Part shown: piece by piece, positions 1-8,694 of the stretch
Position numbering within the stretch: position 1 is the stretch's first letter
How the letters are laid out: every line of letters starts with the position of its first letter
From: an uncultured Candidatus Saccharibacteria bacterium
GTDB lineage: Bacteria > Patescibacteriota > Saccharimonadia > Saccharimonadales > Saccharimonadaceae
NCBI GenBank assembly: GCA_937898545.1
Contig: CALEJV010000003.1
Span: 186,001-250,000 of the forward strand
Reading direction: 5' to 3'
DNA length: 64,000 nt
The notes under the pieces: generated by a model
Database searches by the model: none
What the model was told of the DNA's origin: nothing
The model's input: the letters and a program-made list of their open reading frames with translations, nothing else
Made by a program: the position numbers and the translations under genes

Positions 1-1375
1 CGATGACATCACCATTCTCAAGTGGCCGCTCGAATGATTCCATTTTGCCATTAATCCGGAAGCCGTAGGCGTGCTTGGCTATATCAGAGTGGATGGCATA
101 GGCAAAATCGAGTGGTAAAGCTCCCTCGGGGAGGTTGTAGATATCGCCTTTGGGAGAAAAAACGAAGATACGATTGCCAAAGAGATCGATCGATAGCTGC
201 TCGCGAGGGATATCCTCGCCAGCGCGCAGGCGAGCAGCGATCTCTTGCAATTGCGTAATCCACTGCAGCTGAGCCGGCAGGTTCGACACGCCGCGCTTAG
301 AGTCGCCCTTAAGATACTCCTTGCTGTCTTTTTGTTGCTGGTAGTGGAAGCTGGCGGCAAGGCCACGCTCGGCGTATTCATGCATATCGCGCGTGCGGAT
401 CTGGAACTCGACAATCTGCTTATTAGGCGTAATGACCGTTGTATGGAGGCTTTGGTAGCCGTTTGGCTTGGGGATGGAAATATAGTCTTTGATACGAGCG
501 ATCATTGGTTGGTAAAGCGAGTGGAGGATGCCCAGCACGAGGTAGCACTCTTCCTTAGTGCGGACAATGATGCGTAGTGCCATCAGGTCGTAGATGTTAT
601 CGATACTACCGCGCTTTTGCAGCTTGCGATGCAGGCTATAGAGGCTCTTGACCCGCCCATTGATCTCAAACTCGAGCTTCTCATCCTTGAGCGCTTGCTC
701 GACCTCGAGGCGGACGACGCCAAGCTTGCGGGTGCTCTTGCCTAGGCGCTGCTTCATGACCTTCTCAAGCCGCTTGTATTCTTTGGAGTCAAGGTAGCTA
801 AAAGCAAGCTCCTCCAGCTCCATCCGCACGCGCCCCATACCTAGTTGGTCAGCCATGGGGGCAAAGACCTCGAGTGTTTCTCGGGCGATCTTTTGCTGCT
901 TCTCGGGCGACTTGAATTGCAACGTCTGCATATTGTGCAGCCGGTCGGCTAGCTTGATGATGATGACACGCACGTCCTGTCCCACAGCAATAAGCAGCTT
1001 AGTAAGGTTGTCTTTTGTCTGAGGGAGATAGTGATCGAGGTCGCGCATACCAGCCCGGGCTTGACTCACTTTCGTCACGCCATCAACGAGGAAGGATACG
1101 TCATGTCCAAAAAGTGACTCAATGTCATCTAGTGATGTCTCGGTATCCTCGACGGTGTCGTGGAGAATACCCGCGATGATGGTGTCGCTGTCCATCCCCC
1201 AGTCAATCAAGATAATTGCAACGCTCAGTGGATGGGTAATGTAAGGTTCACCGCTCTTGCGCTTTTGCCCGTGGTGAGCTTGGGTGGCGAAGTCGATCGC
1301 ATGGTCGATTTCATACAGCTGATCTTCGCTATAGAGGCCGCGGGCTTTTGTGAGGACGTCTTGTTTGGTCACCAT
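1..1375 (-). CDS. relA/spoT: RelA/SpoT-type (p)ppGpp synthetase/hydrolase, partial
   Basis: Bifunctional alarmone enzyme of the stringent response; the 3' end runs off the left edge of the window. Translating the minus strand from the ATG at 1375 gives about 458 residues. An HD hydrolase domain comes first, with the metal-binding HDTVEDT motif near residues 72-78 intact, so hydrolysis of (p)ppGpp is likely. A synthetase domain follows, with GRVKSLYSLHRKL near residue 230 and the substrate-loop motif IPKPNGYQSLHTTV. A TGS domain begins near residue 400 (LPEGALPLDFAYAIHSD). Any ACT domain would lie outside the window. It is divergent from the pilin gene. With both catalytic domains apparently intact, a long Rel/SpoT enzyme is much more likely than a small alarmone synthetase. 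Confidence 0.93.
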   Translation of the reverse strand, partial: MVTKQDVLTKARGLYSEDQLYEIDHAIDFATQAHHGQKRKSGEPYITHPLSVAIILIDWGMDSDTIIAGILHDTVEDTETSLDDIESLFGHDVSFLVDGVTKVSQARAGMRDLDHYLPQTKDNLTKLLIAVGQDVRVIIIKLADRLHNMQTLQFKSPEKQQKIARETLEVFAPMADQLGMGRVRMELEELAFSYLDSKEYKRLEKVMKQRLGKSTRKLGVVRLEVEQALKDEKLEFEINGRVKSLYSLHRKLQKRGSIDNIYDLMALRIIVRTKEECYLVLGILHSLYQPMIARIKDYISIPKPNGYQSLHTTVITPNKQIVEFQIRTRDMHEYAERGLAASFHYQQQKDSKEYLKGDSKRGVSNLPAQLQWITQLQEIAARLRAGEDIPREQLSIDLFGNRIFVFSPKGDIYNLPEGALPLDFAYAIHSDIAKHAYGFRINGKMESFERPLENGDVI

Positions 1376-1479
1376 AAACCTAGTATATACTGCCAAGAAG
1401 AAAAGTGCTATTGCCCTTGACCATTCCACCTGCTATAGTGATGCTTAAATATGCTTATGCTAATGGAGGGAGAAATATA

Positions 1480-1893
1480 ATGAGGCAAAGCAGGGCAGTA
1501 TGGTGGATGCAGCGGAGCCAGAAGGGTTTCACGCTCATGGAACTGATGATTGTCATTGCGATCCTGGGCTTACTCGTAACGCTGTCTATGACGGCGTATT
1601 CGGGTTATCGGCGGCGCTCGGTCGATGTCGCAACGCGCGCAGCAGCCACCAGTGCACTTGAGGCGATCAAGACACACCACGCCAATGCTAGCACTAGCGG
1701 TGCAAGCTATAGCACTAACCTCGAGCAAGTCGGTTACCGTCCGCCAAGCGACACAGCTGTGCAGGTTACGCTGAGCGCCGATGCTACCAAATTCTGCGTC
1801 CAAGCCACCGATCGCCATCTCACCGACATTCGCTACTACGCCACTACTGGCATGGCACGGCCGCAGGCGGGGAGTTGCCCAGCAAATATTTGA
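1480..1893 (+). CDS. Type IV prepilin-like protein
   Basis: Pilin or pseudopilin for a type IV pilus. From the ATG at 1480 the protein has 137 residues. A basic leader of 16 residues ends in KG and is followed by FTLMELMIVIAILGLL: the prepilin peptidase site lies between Gly16 and Phe17, and the conserved Glu is at +5 of the mature protein. The hydrophobic helix runs to about residue 40, and the rest is a small soluble head with two cysteines (FCVQA and GSCPANI) that could form the C-terminal disulphide loop. The start is chosen over an upstream in-frame ATG because a strong Shine-Dalgarno (GGAGGG, 1465-1470) sits 9 nt before it. The pilus ATPase pilB is about 14 kb away. Pilin class (major or minor) cannot be told. 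Confidence 0.88.
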   Translation: MRQSRAVWWMQRSQKGFTLMELMIVIAILGLLVTLSMTAYSGYRRRSVDVATRAAATSALEAIKTHHANASTSGASYSTNLEQVGYRPPSDTAVQVTLSADATKFCVQATDRHLTDIRYYATTGMARPQAGSCPANI

Positions 1894-1901
1894 GAATATG
1901 A

Positions 1902-1907
1902 TATAAT
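1902..1907 (+). promoter_or_regulatory. -10 box giving a leaderless transcript
   Basis: A consensus TATAAT ends 6 nt before the ATG at 1914, so transcription should start at or next to the start codon. No Shine-Dalgarno is present. This is one of many such arrangements in the window. Confidence 0.6.
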
Positions 1908-1913
1908 GTAGTT

Positions 1914-2210
1914 ATGTACTTAACCCAATTGATACGAGACTATGCTAATAAAAACCCTTACCTAACAAGAGCTGACCGAGCAGAAGTGACGCTATATAAT
2001 GATGCAGGTGAATGGGCTGTGGCTGTCGAATATATTTGTGCAAGATTGACCGATTATTTAGCAGAAGAACGCAGTGCACTATCTCAGCAAGAATTGGATG
2101 AGTTAGAGTCGTTAGTTGATGCAACGAAAAGTTTGGAAAAGTTTGATGACGCTTTCTTAAATGCTGTTAAGGAAGTGTCAAATACCTACTCTTCGCGCAC
2201 GTCAGTCTAA
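1914..2210 (+). CDS. Small acidic protein, possibly MafI-type immunity protein
   Basis: 98 residues, acidic, predicted all-helical, with no signal peptide or membrane segment. The segment around AGEWAVAVEYICARL followed by a spaced helix (SALSQQELDELESLVDAT) recalls MafI-family and related small contact-toxin immunity proteins, in which a GEWxxAxExLCxxL motif is typical. That resemblance is from memory and was not searched. No toxin gene is adjacent, so if the assignment is right this would be an orphan immunity gene. Transcription is probably leaderless from the TATAAT at 1902-1907. Codon use is AT-richer than the neighbouring housekeeping genes. If it is not an immunity protein, the function is unknown. 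Confidence 0.55.
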   Translation: MYLTQLIRDYANKNPYLTRADRAEVTLYNDAGEWAVAVEYICARLTDYLAEERSALSQQELDELESLVDATKSLEKFDDAFLNAVKEVSNTYSSRTSV

Positions 2211-2292
2211 CACTCCCTCCTTAGCTCTCACAACGTGAAAGAACGCCGTCGCCGTCTTTACAACACACGTCAGACGCCGTATAATGTCTTGC

Positions 2293-2937
2293 ATGGCTGT
2301 CATAGCACCAATTATTTTGAGTACAAAAACTGATGAATACAAGGCTGCGGTAGAGCATTTTATGCCGTTTGCCAAGCGGGTTCATATTGATATTTCTGAT
2401 GGCGTATTTGCGCCCCGTCAAACGGTAGGGATCGGCCAACTGTGGTGGCCTCAGTCGTGGACGGTTGATATCCACGCTATGGTGGCGCGCCCTAGCGTGT
2501 ACGTTGAGAAACTGATCAAGTTGCGGCCTAGTACTATTATTTTTCACGCTGAAGTCAAAGAGGATTTGATCCCTGTCTTGCAGCAGGTCAAGCAAGCTGG
2601 TATTCATGCCGGGGTGGCCCTGCAGCGTACCACAGTGCCCGAGACGGTGGCGTCGTATATTGAGACGGCCGACTATGTATCGATCGTCAGTGGCAAGCTG
2701 GGTGAGTTTGGTGGCAAAGCGCGAATGATGCAGCTGGAGAAAATCCGGCTAGTACGGGCTATTCACCCTCGGGTCGAGATTGGCTGGGATGGTGGCGTGA
2801 CGGTAGATAATGTCTTCCATATTGCCCAGGGTGGTGCTGACGTGATTAGCGTTGGTGGAGCGATCAACCACGCCAAAGATCCGCAAGCAACGTATAACAA
2901 ACTCCTTGCTGAGATGAATCGCCAGAGTGTGATTTAA
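2293..2937 (+). CDS. rpe: Ribulose-phosphate 3-epimerase-like protein
   Basis: TIM-barrel protein of the ribulose-phosphate 3-epimerase family (214 residues), which would interconvert ribulose-5-phosphate and xylulose-5-phosphate in the non-oxidative pentose phosphate pathway. Visible family motifs are HIDISDGVFAP (metal-binding His/Asp), DIHAMVARP (equivalent of the usual DxHLMxxxP), and WDGGVTVDN with GADVISVGGAI at the phosphate-binding end. The second catalytic region is less conserved than in E. coli Rpe, so substrate specificity is uncertain; other phospho-sugar epimerases share this fold. The ATG at 2284 is rejected because it overlaps the -10 box TATAAT (2280-2285); the ATG at 2293 lies 7 nt after that box, giving a leaderless mRNA. 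Confidence 0.75.
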   Translation: MAVIAPIILSTKTDEYKAAVEHFMPFAKRVHIDISDGVFAPRQTVGIGQLWWPQSWTVDIHAMVARPSVYVEKLIKLRPSTIIFHAEVKEDLIPVLQQVKQAGIHAGVALQRTTVPETVASYIETADYVSIVSGKLGEFGGKARMMQLEKIRLVRAIHPRVEIGWDGGVTVDNVFHIAQGGADVISVGGAINHAKDPQATYNKLLAEMNRQSVI

Positions 2938-2964
2938 GGCCCGCGCTATGCTACACTAAGGAGC

Positions 2965-4938
2965 GTGACGCACATACCATTTCGGCTTCGTTCTGCCTAT
3001 CAACCGACCGGTGATCAGCCACAGGCGATCGCCCAGCTACTTGGCGGCCTGGAGGCTGGTCAGCGTGAGCAGACACTGCTTGGTGCAACGGGTAGCGGTA
3101 AGACCTTTACGATGGCGAATATTATCGCTCAGCGTGGCGTGCCGACGCTTGTTTTGGCGCATAACAAGACGCTCGCGGCGCAGCTCTTTAGTGAGTTCAA
3201 GCAGTTCTTTCCAGACAATGAAGTACACTACTTTGTTAGTTATTTTGATTATTATCAGCCAGAAGCATATATTGCCAGCAGTGATACATACATCGAGAAG
3301 GATTCAGCTATCAATGAGGAGATCGACCGCCTCCGCCATGCAGCGACTGATGCATTACTCACGCGCCGCGATGTGATTATTGTGGCCAGTGTTAGCTGTA
3401 TCTATGGCCTGGGTTCGCCAGCCGATTATTATGAGCTATCCGTCACGGTGCGCCAGGGCGAGCGGCGCGTTCAGGATAAATTCTTGCGCCAACTGATGGA
3501 TATCCAATATCATCGCAATGATATCGATTTTGCACGCGGTGCCTTTCGCGTCAAGGGCGATGTGGTCGATGTCTTTCCGGCAGGGCAGGAGACGGCCTAT
3601 CGGGTGGAATTTTTTGGGGATGAAGTGGATCGAATTACACACATCAACCCGCTCACTGGCGAGATTCTCGATGAGCCAGCGGAGTTTACCATCTTTCCGA
3701 GTAGCCACTATGCAACGCCTAAGGAGAAAATTAAGCAGGCGATTGACCGAATTCGACAGGAGTATGAGGAGCGTGAGCAGTGGTTTGAGGCGCACGGCAA
3801 ACTGCTTGAGGCGCAGCGCTTGAGCCAGCGCACCAAGTACGATCTGGAAATGCTCGAGCAGACTGGCTTCGTGAAGGGGATCGAGAACTATAGTCGCTAC
3901 CTCACCAACCGCGAAGCGGGTGAGCAGCCAGCTACCTTGCTCGATTACTTTCCTGACGATTTCTTGATGCTGATCGACGAGAGTCACGTAACCGTCCCCC
4001 AGGTGCGCGCGATGTATAATGGTGACCGCGCTCGCAAAGAAGTGCTGGTAGAGCATGGCTTTCGCCTACCGAGTGCGCTAGACAATCGCCCACTGCGCTT
4101 TGATGAATTTGATAAACATATCAACCAAGTGATTTACGTCTCTGCTACCCCTGGCGATTATGAGCTAGAACGCAGCCCCGCTCCTGCTCAACAGGTGATT
4201 CGACCCACTGGTTTGCTCGACCCAGAAATTATAGTTCGCCCAACTGAAGGACAGGTAGACGACCTCATTGCAGAGATTCGCGAGCGTACCAGCCAGCAGC
4301 AACGCGTGCTCGTGACAACACTCACTAAGCGGATGGCTGAGGATCTCTCTACTTATCTGACCGACCTCGACATCAAGACGGCCTATATCCACAGCGAGAT
4401 CGACACGCTCGAGCGAGGAGATATTCTACGCGATCTGCGCATGGGCCTGTATGATGTACTGGTAGGGATTAACCTCTTGCGTGAGGGGATCGATTTGCCA
4501 GAGGTGAGCTTGGTGGCGATTATGGATGCCGACAAAGAAGGCTTCCTCCGTAGCGAGCGCAGCCTCATCCAGACAATTGGCCGAGCAGCTCGCCACGTTG
4601 AGGGTAGGGTAATTATGTATGGTGATAGTATCACCGATAGTATGCGCCGAGCGATTGACGAAACTAAACGCCGACGCGAAATTCAGCAGGCATACAATCG
4701 CGAACATGGCATTACACCGCGTGGTATTAATAAAGCGATCGACGAAGGCTTACGCTCCATCATCCCGCAAAAAGAGGATGACGCGCCCAAACTTGACCTG
4801 CGTAAAATCCCCAAGGACGAATACAAGAGCCTTATCAAAGATCTGACTGGCCAAATGAATCTCGCCAGTGCCAATCTTGAGTTTGAGCGAGCAGCCGAGT
4901 TGCGAGATTTGATCGCCGAGGTGAAGAGTAAGTTGTAG
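2965..4938 (+). CDS. uvrB: Excinuclease ABC subunit B
   Basis: UvrB, the damage-verifying helicase subunit of nucleotide excision repair (657 residues, normal length). It has Walker A GATGSGKT near residue 40, the DNA-gripping beta-hairpin region YYQPEAYIASSDTYIEKDS near residues 93-111, the DESH box in LMLIDESHVTVPQ, helicase motifs V/VI (GINLLREGIDLPEVS; QTIGRAARH), and a C-terminal UVR domain that would bind UvrC. The start is a GTG; AAGGAG lies directly between the -10 box TACACT (2952-2957) and the start codon. uvrA and uvrC are not in the window. Confidence 0.97.
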   Translation: MTHIPFRLRSAYQPTGDQPQAIAQLLGGLEAGQREQTLLGATGSGKTFTMANIIAQRGVPTLVLAHNKTLAAQLFSEFKQFFPDNEVHYFVSYFDYYQPEAYIASSDTYIEKDSAINEEIDRLRHAATDALLTRRDVIIVASVSCIYGLGSPADYYELSVTVRQGERRVQDKFLRQLMDIQYHRNDIDFARGAFRVKGDVVDVFPAGQETAYRVEFFGDEVDRITHINPLTGEILDEPAEFTIFPSSHYATPKEKIKQAIDRIRQEYEEREQWFEAHGKLLEAQRLSQRTKYDLEMLEQTGFVKGIENYSRYLTNREAGEQPATLLDYFPDDFLMLIDESHVTVPQVRAMYNGDRARKEVLVEHGFRLPSALDNRPLRFDEFDKHINQVIYVSATPGDYELERSPAPAQQVIRPTGLLDPEIIVRPTEGQVDDLIAEIRERTSQQQRVLVTTLTKRMAEDLSTYLTDLDIKTAYIHSEIDTLERGDILRDLRMGLYDVLVGINLLREGIDLPEVSLVAIMDADKEGFLRSERSLIQTIGRAARHVEGRVIMYGDSITDSMRRAIDETKRRREIQQAYNREHGITPRGINKAIDEGLRSIIPQKEDDAPKLDLRKIPKDEYKSLIKDLTGQMNLASANLEFERAAELRDLIAEVKSKL

Positions 4939-5026
4939 TATTGATAGCTCTCATATTTTGTTGGCGCTTTGCTTCCTATAGATATATAGCGATTCCACAC
5001 GCCGAATGTGGTACAATATATCCATA

Positions 5027-5320
5027 ATGAGTAGTATTACCACTGAAGATGTGCAGCACCTTGCACAATTAAGTTCGATTAGTCTTGGCAGTTCAGCCGA
5101 CGTTGCCGCGCTGCGCCAAAACCTCGAGGATATCCTGCACTACATTGAGCAGCTATCCACTCTCGACACGACTGGTGTCGAGCCAACCTACCAAGTAACT
5201 GGCCTGACTAATGTATGGCGGCCCGACACAATAGATGCTAGCGACGTATCGCGTGAGCAGCTATTGGGGCTAGCCGCCGAGCAGGCAGATAAGTGTGTAA
5301 AAGTACCAAAGGTGTTGTGA
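5027..5320 (+). CDS. gatC: Asp/Glu-tRNA amidotransferase subunit C
   Basis: GatC (97 residues), the small stabilising subunit of the GatCAB amidotransferase that converts Glu-tRNA(Gln) and Asp-tRNA(Asn) to the amidated forms. The N-terminal helix pattern TTEDVQHLAQLSSISL and the centre DILHYIEQLSTLDTTGVEPTY match the family. The start at 5027 is chosen because the -10 box TACAAT (5012-5017) ends 9 nt upstream, leaving almost no leader; longer readings would begin before the promoter. It is the first gene of the gatC-gatA-orf-gatB operon; gatA begins 2 nt after the stop. Confidence 0.93.
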   Translation: MSSITTEDVQHLAQLSSISLGSSADVAALRQNLEDILHYIEQLSTLDTTGVEPTYQVTGLTNVWRPDTIDASDVSREQLLGLAAEQADKCVKVPKVL

Positions 5321-5321
5321 T

Positions 5322-6731
5322 ATGAATATTACAGAGAGAGTTGCTCAGATCAAACAAGGTCAGACATCGGCCACCGCTCAGGTGCAAGCAGCCTTGCAGC
5401 GGGCACGCGATGCCGAGGAATACCACGCACTGCTGAGCCTGACAGAAGAGCGGGCGCTGCAGCGGGCGCAAAAGATTGATGAGGCGCTGGCGCGAGGTGA
5501 GGACGTTGGGGTGCTGGCTGGTGTGCCATTTGTCGTTAAAGATAATTATCTTGCGTATGGTGCACCCAGTACGGCAGCCAGCAAGATGCTTGAGAATTTT
5601 GATACACCTCTCCAAGCAACAGTGGTAGATAAGCTTGAAGCAGCTGGGGCGATCTGCATTGGCAAGAGTAACCTCGATGCCTTTGCGCATGGCGGGAGCA
5701 CAGAGAACTCATACTTTGGCGCTACACACAACGCTGTCGATAAGACGAAAGTCGCTGGTGGTAGTAGTGGTGGTTCGGCCGTAGTGACGGCGCTCGACAT
5801 TGTGCCATTTGCCTTAGGGACGGATACCGGAGGCTCGATTCGTCAGCCTGCCAGTTTTAATGGAGTGTATGGTATCAAGCCAACCTACGGCACAGCGAGC
5901 CGCTATGGTGTCGTGGCAATGGCCTCGAGCACTGATACGATGGGCTGCTTTGCGCGCAGCGCTGAGGATGTTGCTGTGGTAATGAACGTCATGGCTGGCC
6001 AAGACCCGAAGGATATGACGACGCTGCCCGACTTCTTCGCGCCTGCGACAGAGACGCCGCAACAGCTGAAAATCGGTATCATCAGCGAAGCAATGGGTGA
6101 TGGCGTTGATGCTGAGGTGCGTCAGGCGGTCAGCCAGTATGCCGATACGCTGCGATCGCGCGGGCATACGGTCGAGACGGTCAGTATGCCGATGCTTCAG
6201 CATGCCCTTGCTATCTACTACATTGTTGTGCCGGCCGAGATTTCAAGTAACTTGGCACGCTACGATGGCGTGCGCTATGGTTACCGGGCTGAGGGAGTCA
6301 AGACACTGGCCGAGCTCTATGGCCGGAGCCGCGACGAAGGCTTTATGCCAGAGAACAAACGGCGCATTATGATTGGGAGCTACGTGCTGAGTAGTGGGTA
6401 CTTCGATGCGTACTATCTCCAGGCGCAAAAGGCGCGGACATTGCTCATCAACGAATTTAACGCCCTGTTTGAGCAATACGACATGCTTCTTTTGCCAACA
6501 GCACCAACTCCTGCCTTTGGTCTTGGTGAAAACAGCGACGACCCACTCAAGATGTATCTCGCGGATATCATGACAGTGCCAGCCAGTCTGGCGGGCTTAC
6601 CTGCATTGAATGTGCCGGCTGGAGTGAGCCAGACGGGTTTGCCAATCGGTGCGCAGTTGATTGGCCCCATGCAGAGTGATGCGACACTGCTTGCCGTAGC
6701 ATCCCAAGCGGCTACAGAAAGGAGCGCCTAA
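5322..6731 (+). CDS. gatA: Asp/Glu-tRNA amidotransferase subunit A
   Basis: GatA (469 residues), the amidase subunit that hydrolyses glutamine and passes ammonia to GatB. The amidase-signature catalytic triad is visible: Lys in VPFVVKDNY (about residue 73), the cis-Ser in the GGSSGGSA block near residue 150, and the nucleophilic Ser in GTDTGGSIRQPASF. The C-terminal LPALNVPAG and PIGAQLIGP motifs are present. It ends about 15-20 residues earlier than typical GatA. Its stop codon overlaps the next start (TAATG), which points to translational coupling with the HEPN-like gene. Confidence 0.96.
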   Translation: MNITERVAQIKQGQTSATAQVQAALQRARDAEEYHALLSLTEERALQRAQKIDEALARGEDVGVLAGVPFVVKDNYLAYGAPSTAASKMLENFDTPLQATVVDKLEAAGAICIGKSNLDAFAHGGSTENSYFGATHNAVDKTKVAGGSSGGSAVVTALDIVPFALGTDTGGSIRQPASFNGVYGIKPTYGTASRYGVVAMASSTDTMGCFARSAEDVAVVMNVMAGQDPKDMTTLPDFFAPATETPQQLKIGIISEAMGDGVDAEVRQAVSQYADTLRSRGHTVETVSMPMLQHALAIYYIVVPAEISSNLARYDGVRYGYRAEGVKTLAELYGRSRDEGFMPENKRRIMIGSYVLSSGYFDAYYLQAQKARTLLINEFNALFEQYDMLLLPTAPTPAFGLGENSDDPLKMYLADIMTVPASLAGLPALNVPAGVSQTGLPIGAQLIGPMQSDATLLAVASQAATERSA

Positions 6732-7150
6732 TGTCTGGTGGTGTGACAATCCTTCTGGTGGGTATTATTATCATTGCTGCAATCTTGGCTGCTGTTGTTG
6801 CACTGACGCGCCAGGGCGGTAAAGTGCTCAATGTCGAGAAATACCAAGCGCGTTGGCTCGCCATCGAGAATAGTCTTGATAAATCCAGCATTGGCACGTA
6901 TCAGCTGGCTATCTTCGAGGCAGATAAGTTACTCGATCTTGCCCTGCGCGAGCGTGGCTTTGCTGGTGATACAATGGGTGAGCGCATGAAGTCGGCTCGC
7001 GAACAATGGAGTAATAGCAACCACGTATGGGGTGCTCACAAGGTGCGCAACAAGCTGGCGCACGAGGCTAATGTGCGGCTCTCGCGCGAGATTGCCTTGC
7101 GGGCATTAGCCGCGTATAAACAGGGGTTAAAGGATTTGGGAGCGATATAA
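6731..7150 (+). CDS. Membrane-anchored HEPN-like protein in the gatCAB operon
   Basis: 139 residues. An N-terminal transmembrane helix (residues 6-27, VTILLVGIIIIAAILAAVV) is followed by a cytoplasmic helical domain. Near residues 107-113 the sequence reads KVRNKLAHE; R-N-x-x-x-H is the signature of HEPN domains, whose Arg and His are catalytic in the RNase members. The spacing of the preceding helix (FEADKLLDLALRERG) also suits a HEPN or DUF4145-like bundle. It lies between gatA and gatB with a TAATG overlap on the left and a 2-nt gap on the right, so it is co-translated with the amidotransferase. Whether it cuts RNA, perhaps tRNA, or is only structural cannot be told. The assignment rests on motif and fold pattern only. 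Confidence 0.7.
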   Translation: MSGGVTILLVGIIIIAAILAAVVALTRQGGKVLNVEKYQARWLAIENSLDKSSIGTYQLAIFEADKLLDLALRERGFAGDTMGERMKSAREQWSNSNHVWGAHKVRNKLAHEANVRLSREIALRALAAYKQGLKDLGAI

Positions 7151-7152
7151 TT

Positions 7153-8664
7153 ATGGCAGTTTCTCACGATGTTTTGCAAAAATATGAAGTGACGATTGGT
7201 ATCGAATGCCACGTACAGTTGGCAACCGACACAAAACTCTTCAGTCCAGCCGATAATGACGCCCGCGATGCCGAGCCTAATAGCAAAGTCCACCCGATCG
7301 ACTTCGGTCTGCCTGGTATGTTGCCAGTGCTAAATCGCCACGCGGTTGATCTTGCGATTCGGGCTGGCAAGGCACTCAATGCACCCATCGCTCGTGTTTC
7401 GCGCTTCGATCGTAAGCATTATTTTTATCCAGATCTACCGAAAGGCTACCAGACGAGCCAGATGTACCAGCCAATTATCTTGGCTGGCTATGTGGATGTG
7501 CCGCTCGATGATGGCAGTACCACGCGCGTCCGGATCGACCATGCTCACATGGAGGAAGATGCTGGTAAGCTAACACACCACGATGGCTACTCACTAGTTG
7601 ACCTCAACCGAGCGGGCACACCACTGATCGAGATCGTCTCACAGCCTGATATTCACTCAGCAGCCGAGGCCCGTGCCTACGCAGCAGAGCTTCACAAGCT
7701 CATGACCTATGCTGGCGTCACACACGGTGATCTCTACCATGGTAATATGCGCTTTGACGTTAATATCTCGATCGCACCAAAGGGTTCAGATCAGCTTGGG
7801 ACGCGTGCTGAAGTGAAGAATCTCAACAGCTTCCGCAGTGTAGAAAAGGCAGTGGAGTATGAATATGCGCGTCAGGCAGCTTTGCTCGAGCGCGGTGAGC
7901 GTGTTGTGCAAGAAACCCGCGGCTGGAGTGACGATAAAGGCATCACCACGAGCCAGCGTAGCAAAGAGGATGCCCAGGATTATCGCTATATGCCCGACCC
8001 AGACATTCCACCAATTGTCTTAACGGACGAAGAGATTGCCCGTGTTCAGCAGGACGTACCGACGATGCCAGGTGAATACCGTGCGCAGTGGCAGAGCCTT
8101 GCGCTGGATAACTCAGTGGTTAATACTGTGCTCAGTCATCAGCCACTGGCTATTTTGCTCAGTGATATCTACCCGCTCGAGCATAATGCCGCGTCTGTTT
8201 TGCAAAGCCTTGGCGTCGATGAGCTGGTGTATCAGCGGCTTGTCAAGCGGATCTTTAACTGGTTTGCCTCCACGCCAGAAGAGTTGATGGATATGAGTAA
8301 GGTGGAGTCGGGTTTTGTTGGGCCGCGGCGGCTCTTGCTGCTCTCGCAATTGGTGGAGGACAATAAAGTCAGCTCGACTGGCGCGAAGGAGCTCTTTCTC
8401 GACCTTTTTGACGAGCAATATACTGGCAAGATGCCTGAGGCGATTGCTGAGGCAAAGAACTTGCTCCAGGTGTCAGATGAGGGGGCGATTGGCGCGATCG
8501 TCGATGAGGTGATGAATGACCCAGCCAGTGCGGCGTCCATTGCCGATATCAAGGCCGGCAAGGATAAGGCAATTGGCTACCTCGTCGGGCAAGTAATGAA
8601 GCGCTCCCGTGGCAAAGCCAATCCAGCTCTGGCGCAGAAACTGATTCGCGAGAGGCTGCAGTGA
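7153..8664 (+). CDS. gatB: Asp/Glu-tRNA amidotransferase subunit B
   Basis: GatB (503 residues), the kinase and tRNA-binding subunit of GatCAB. The start shows IGIECHVQLATDTKLFS, then the family hallmarks FDRKHYFYPDLPKGYQTSQ and IDHAHMEEDAGKLTH, and GTPLIEIVSQPD. The C-terminal helical and YqeY-like tail domain (residues about 350-503) is intact. The gene ends in TGA, which shows that TGA is a stop here. It is the last gene of the gat operon. The operon implies that glutaminyl- and/or asparaginyl-tRNA are made indirectly in this organism. Confidence 0.96.
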   Translation: MAVSHDVLQKYEVTIGIECHVQLATDTKLFSPADNDARDAEPNSKVHPIDFGLPGMLPVLNRHAVDLAIRAGKALNAPIARVSRFDRKHYFYPDLPKGYQTSQMYQPIILAGYVDVPLDDGSTTRVRIDHAHMEEDAGKLTHHDGYSLVDLNRAGTPLIEIVSQPDIHSAAEARAYAAELHKLMTYAGVTHGDLYHGNMRFDVNISIAPKGSDQLGTRAEVKNLNSFRSVEKAVEYEYARQAALLERGERVVQETRGWSDDKGITTSQRSKEDAQDYRYMPDPDIPPIVLTDEEIARVQQDVPTMPGEYRAQWQSLALDNSVVNTVLSHQPLAILLSDIYPLEHNAASVLQSLGVDELVYQRLVKRIFNWFASTPEELMDMSKVESGFVGPRRLLLLSQLVEDNKVSSTGAKELFLDLFDEQYTGKMPEAIAEAKNLLQVSDEGAIGAIVDEVMNDPASAASIADIKAGKDKAIGYLVGQVMKRSRGKANPALAQKLIRERLQ

Positions 8665-8694
8665 GCAACTAAAGGATATACAAGGAGAATCATA

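Noticed and set aside
2284..2292. Upstream ATG for the epimerase-like gene
   Set aside because: It overlaps the TATAAT box at 2280-2285, so it would not be transcribed; the ATG at 2293 is used.
3436..4056. 206-codon open frame on the minus strand inside uvrB
   Set aside because: It lies wholly within a well-supported uvrB and its translation shows no family motif; a shadow of the coding strand.
4995..5011. CCACA...TGTGG palindrome near the gatC promoter as an operator
   Set aside because: Only five paired bases with no known regulator; likely chance.
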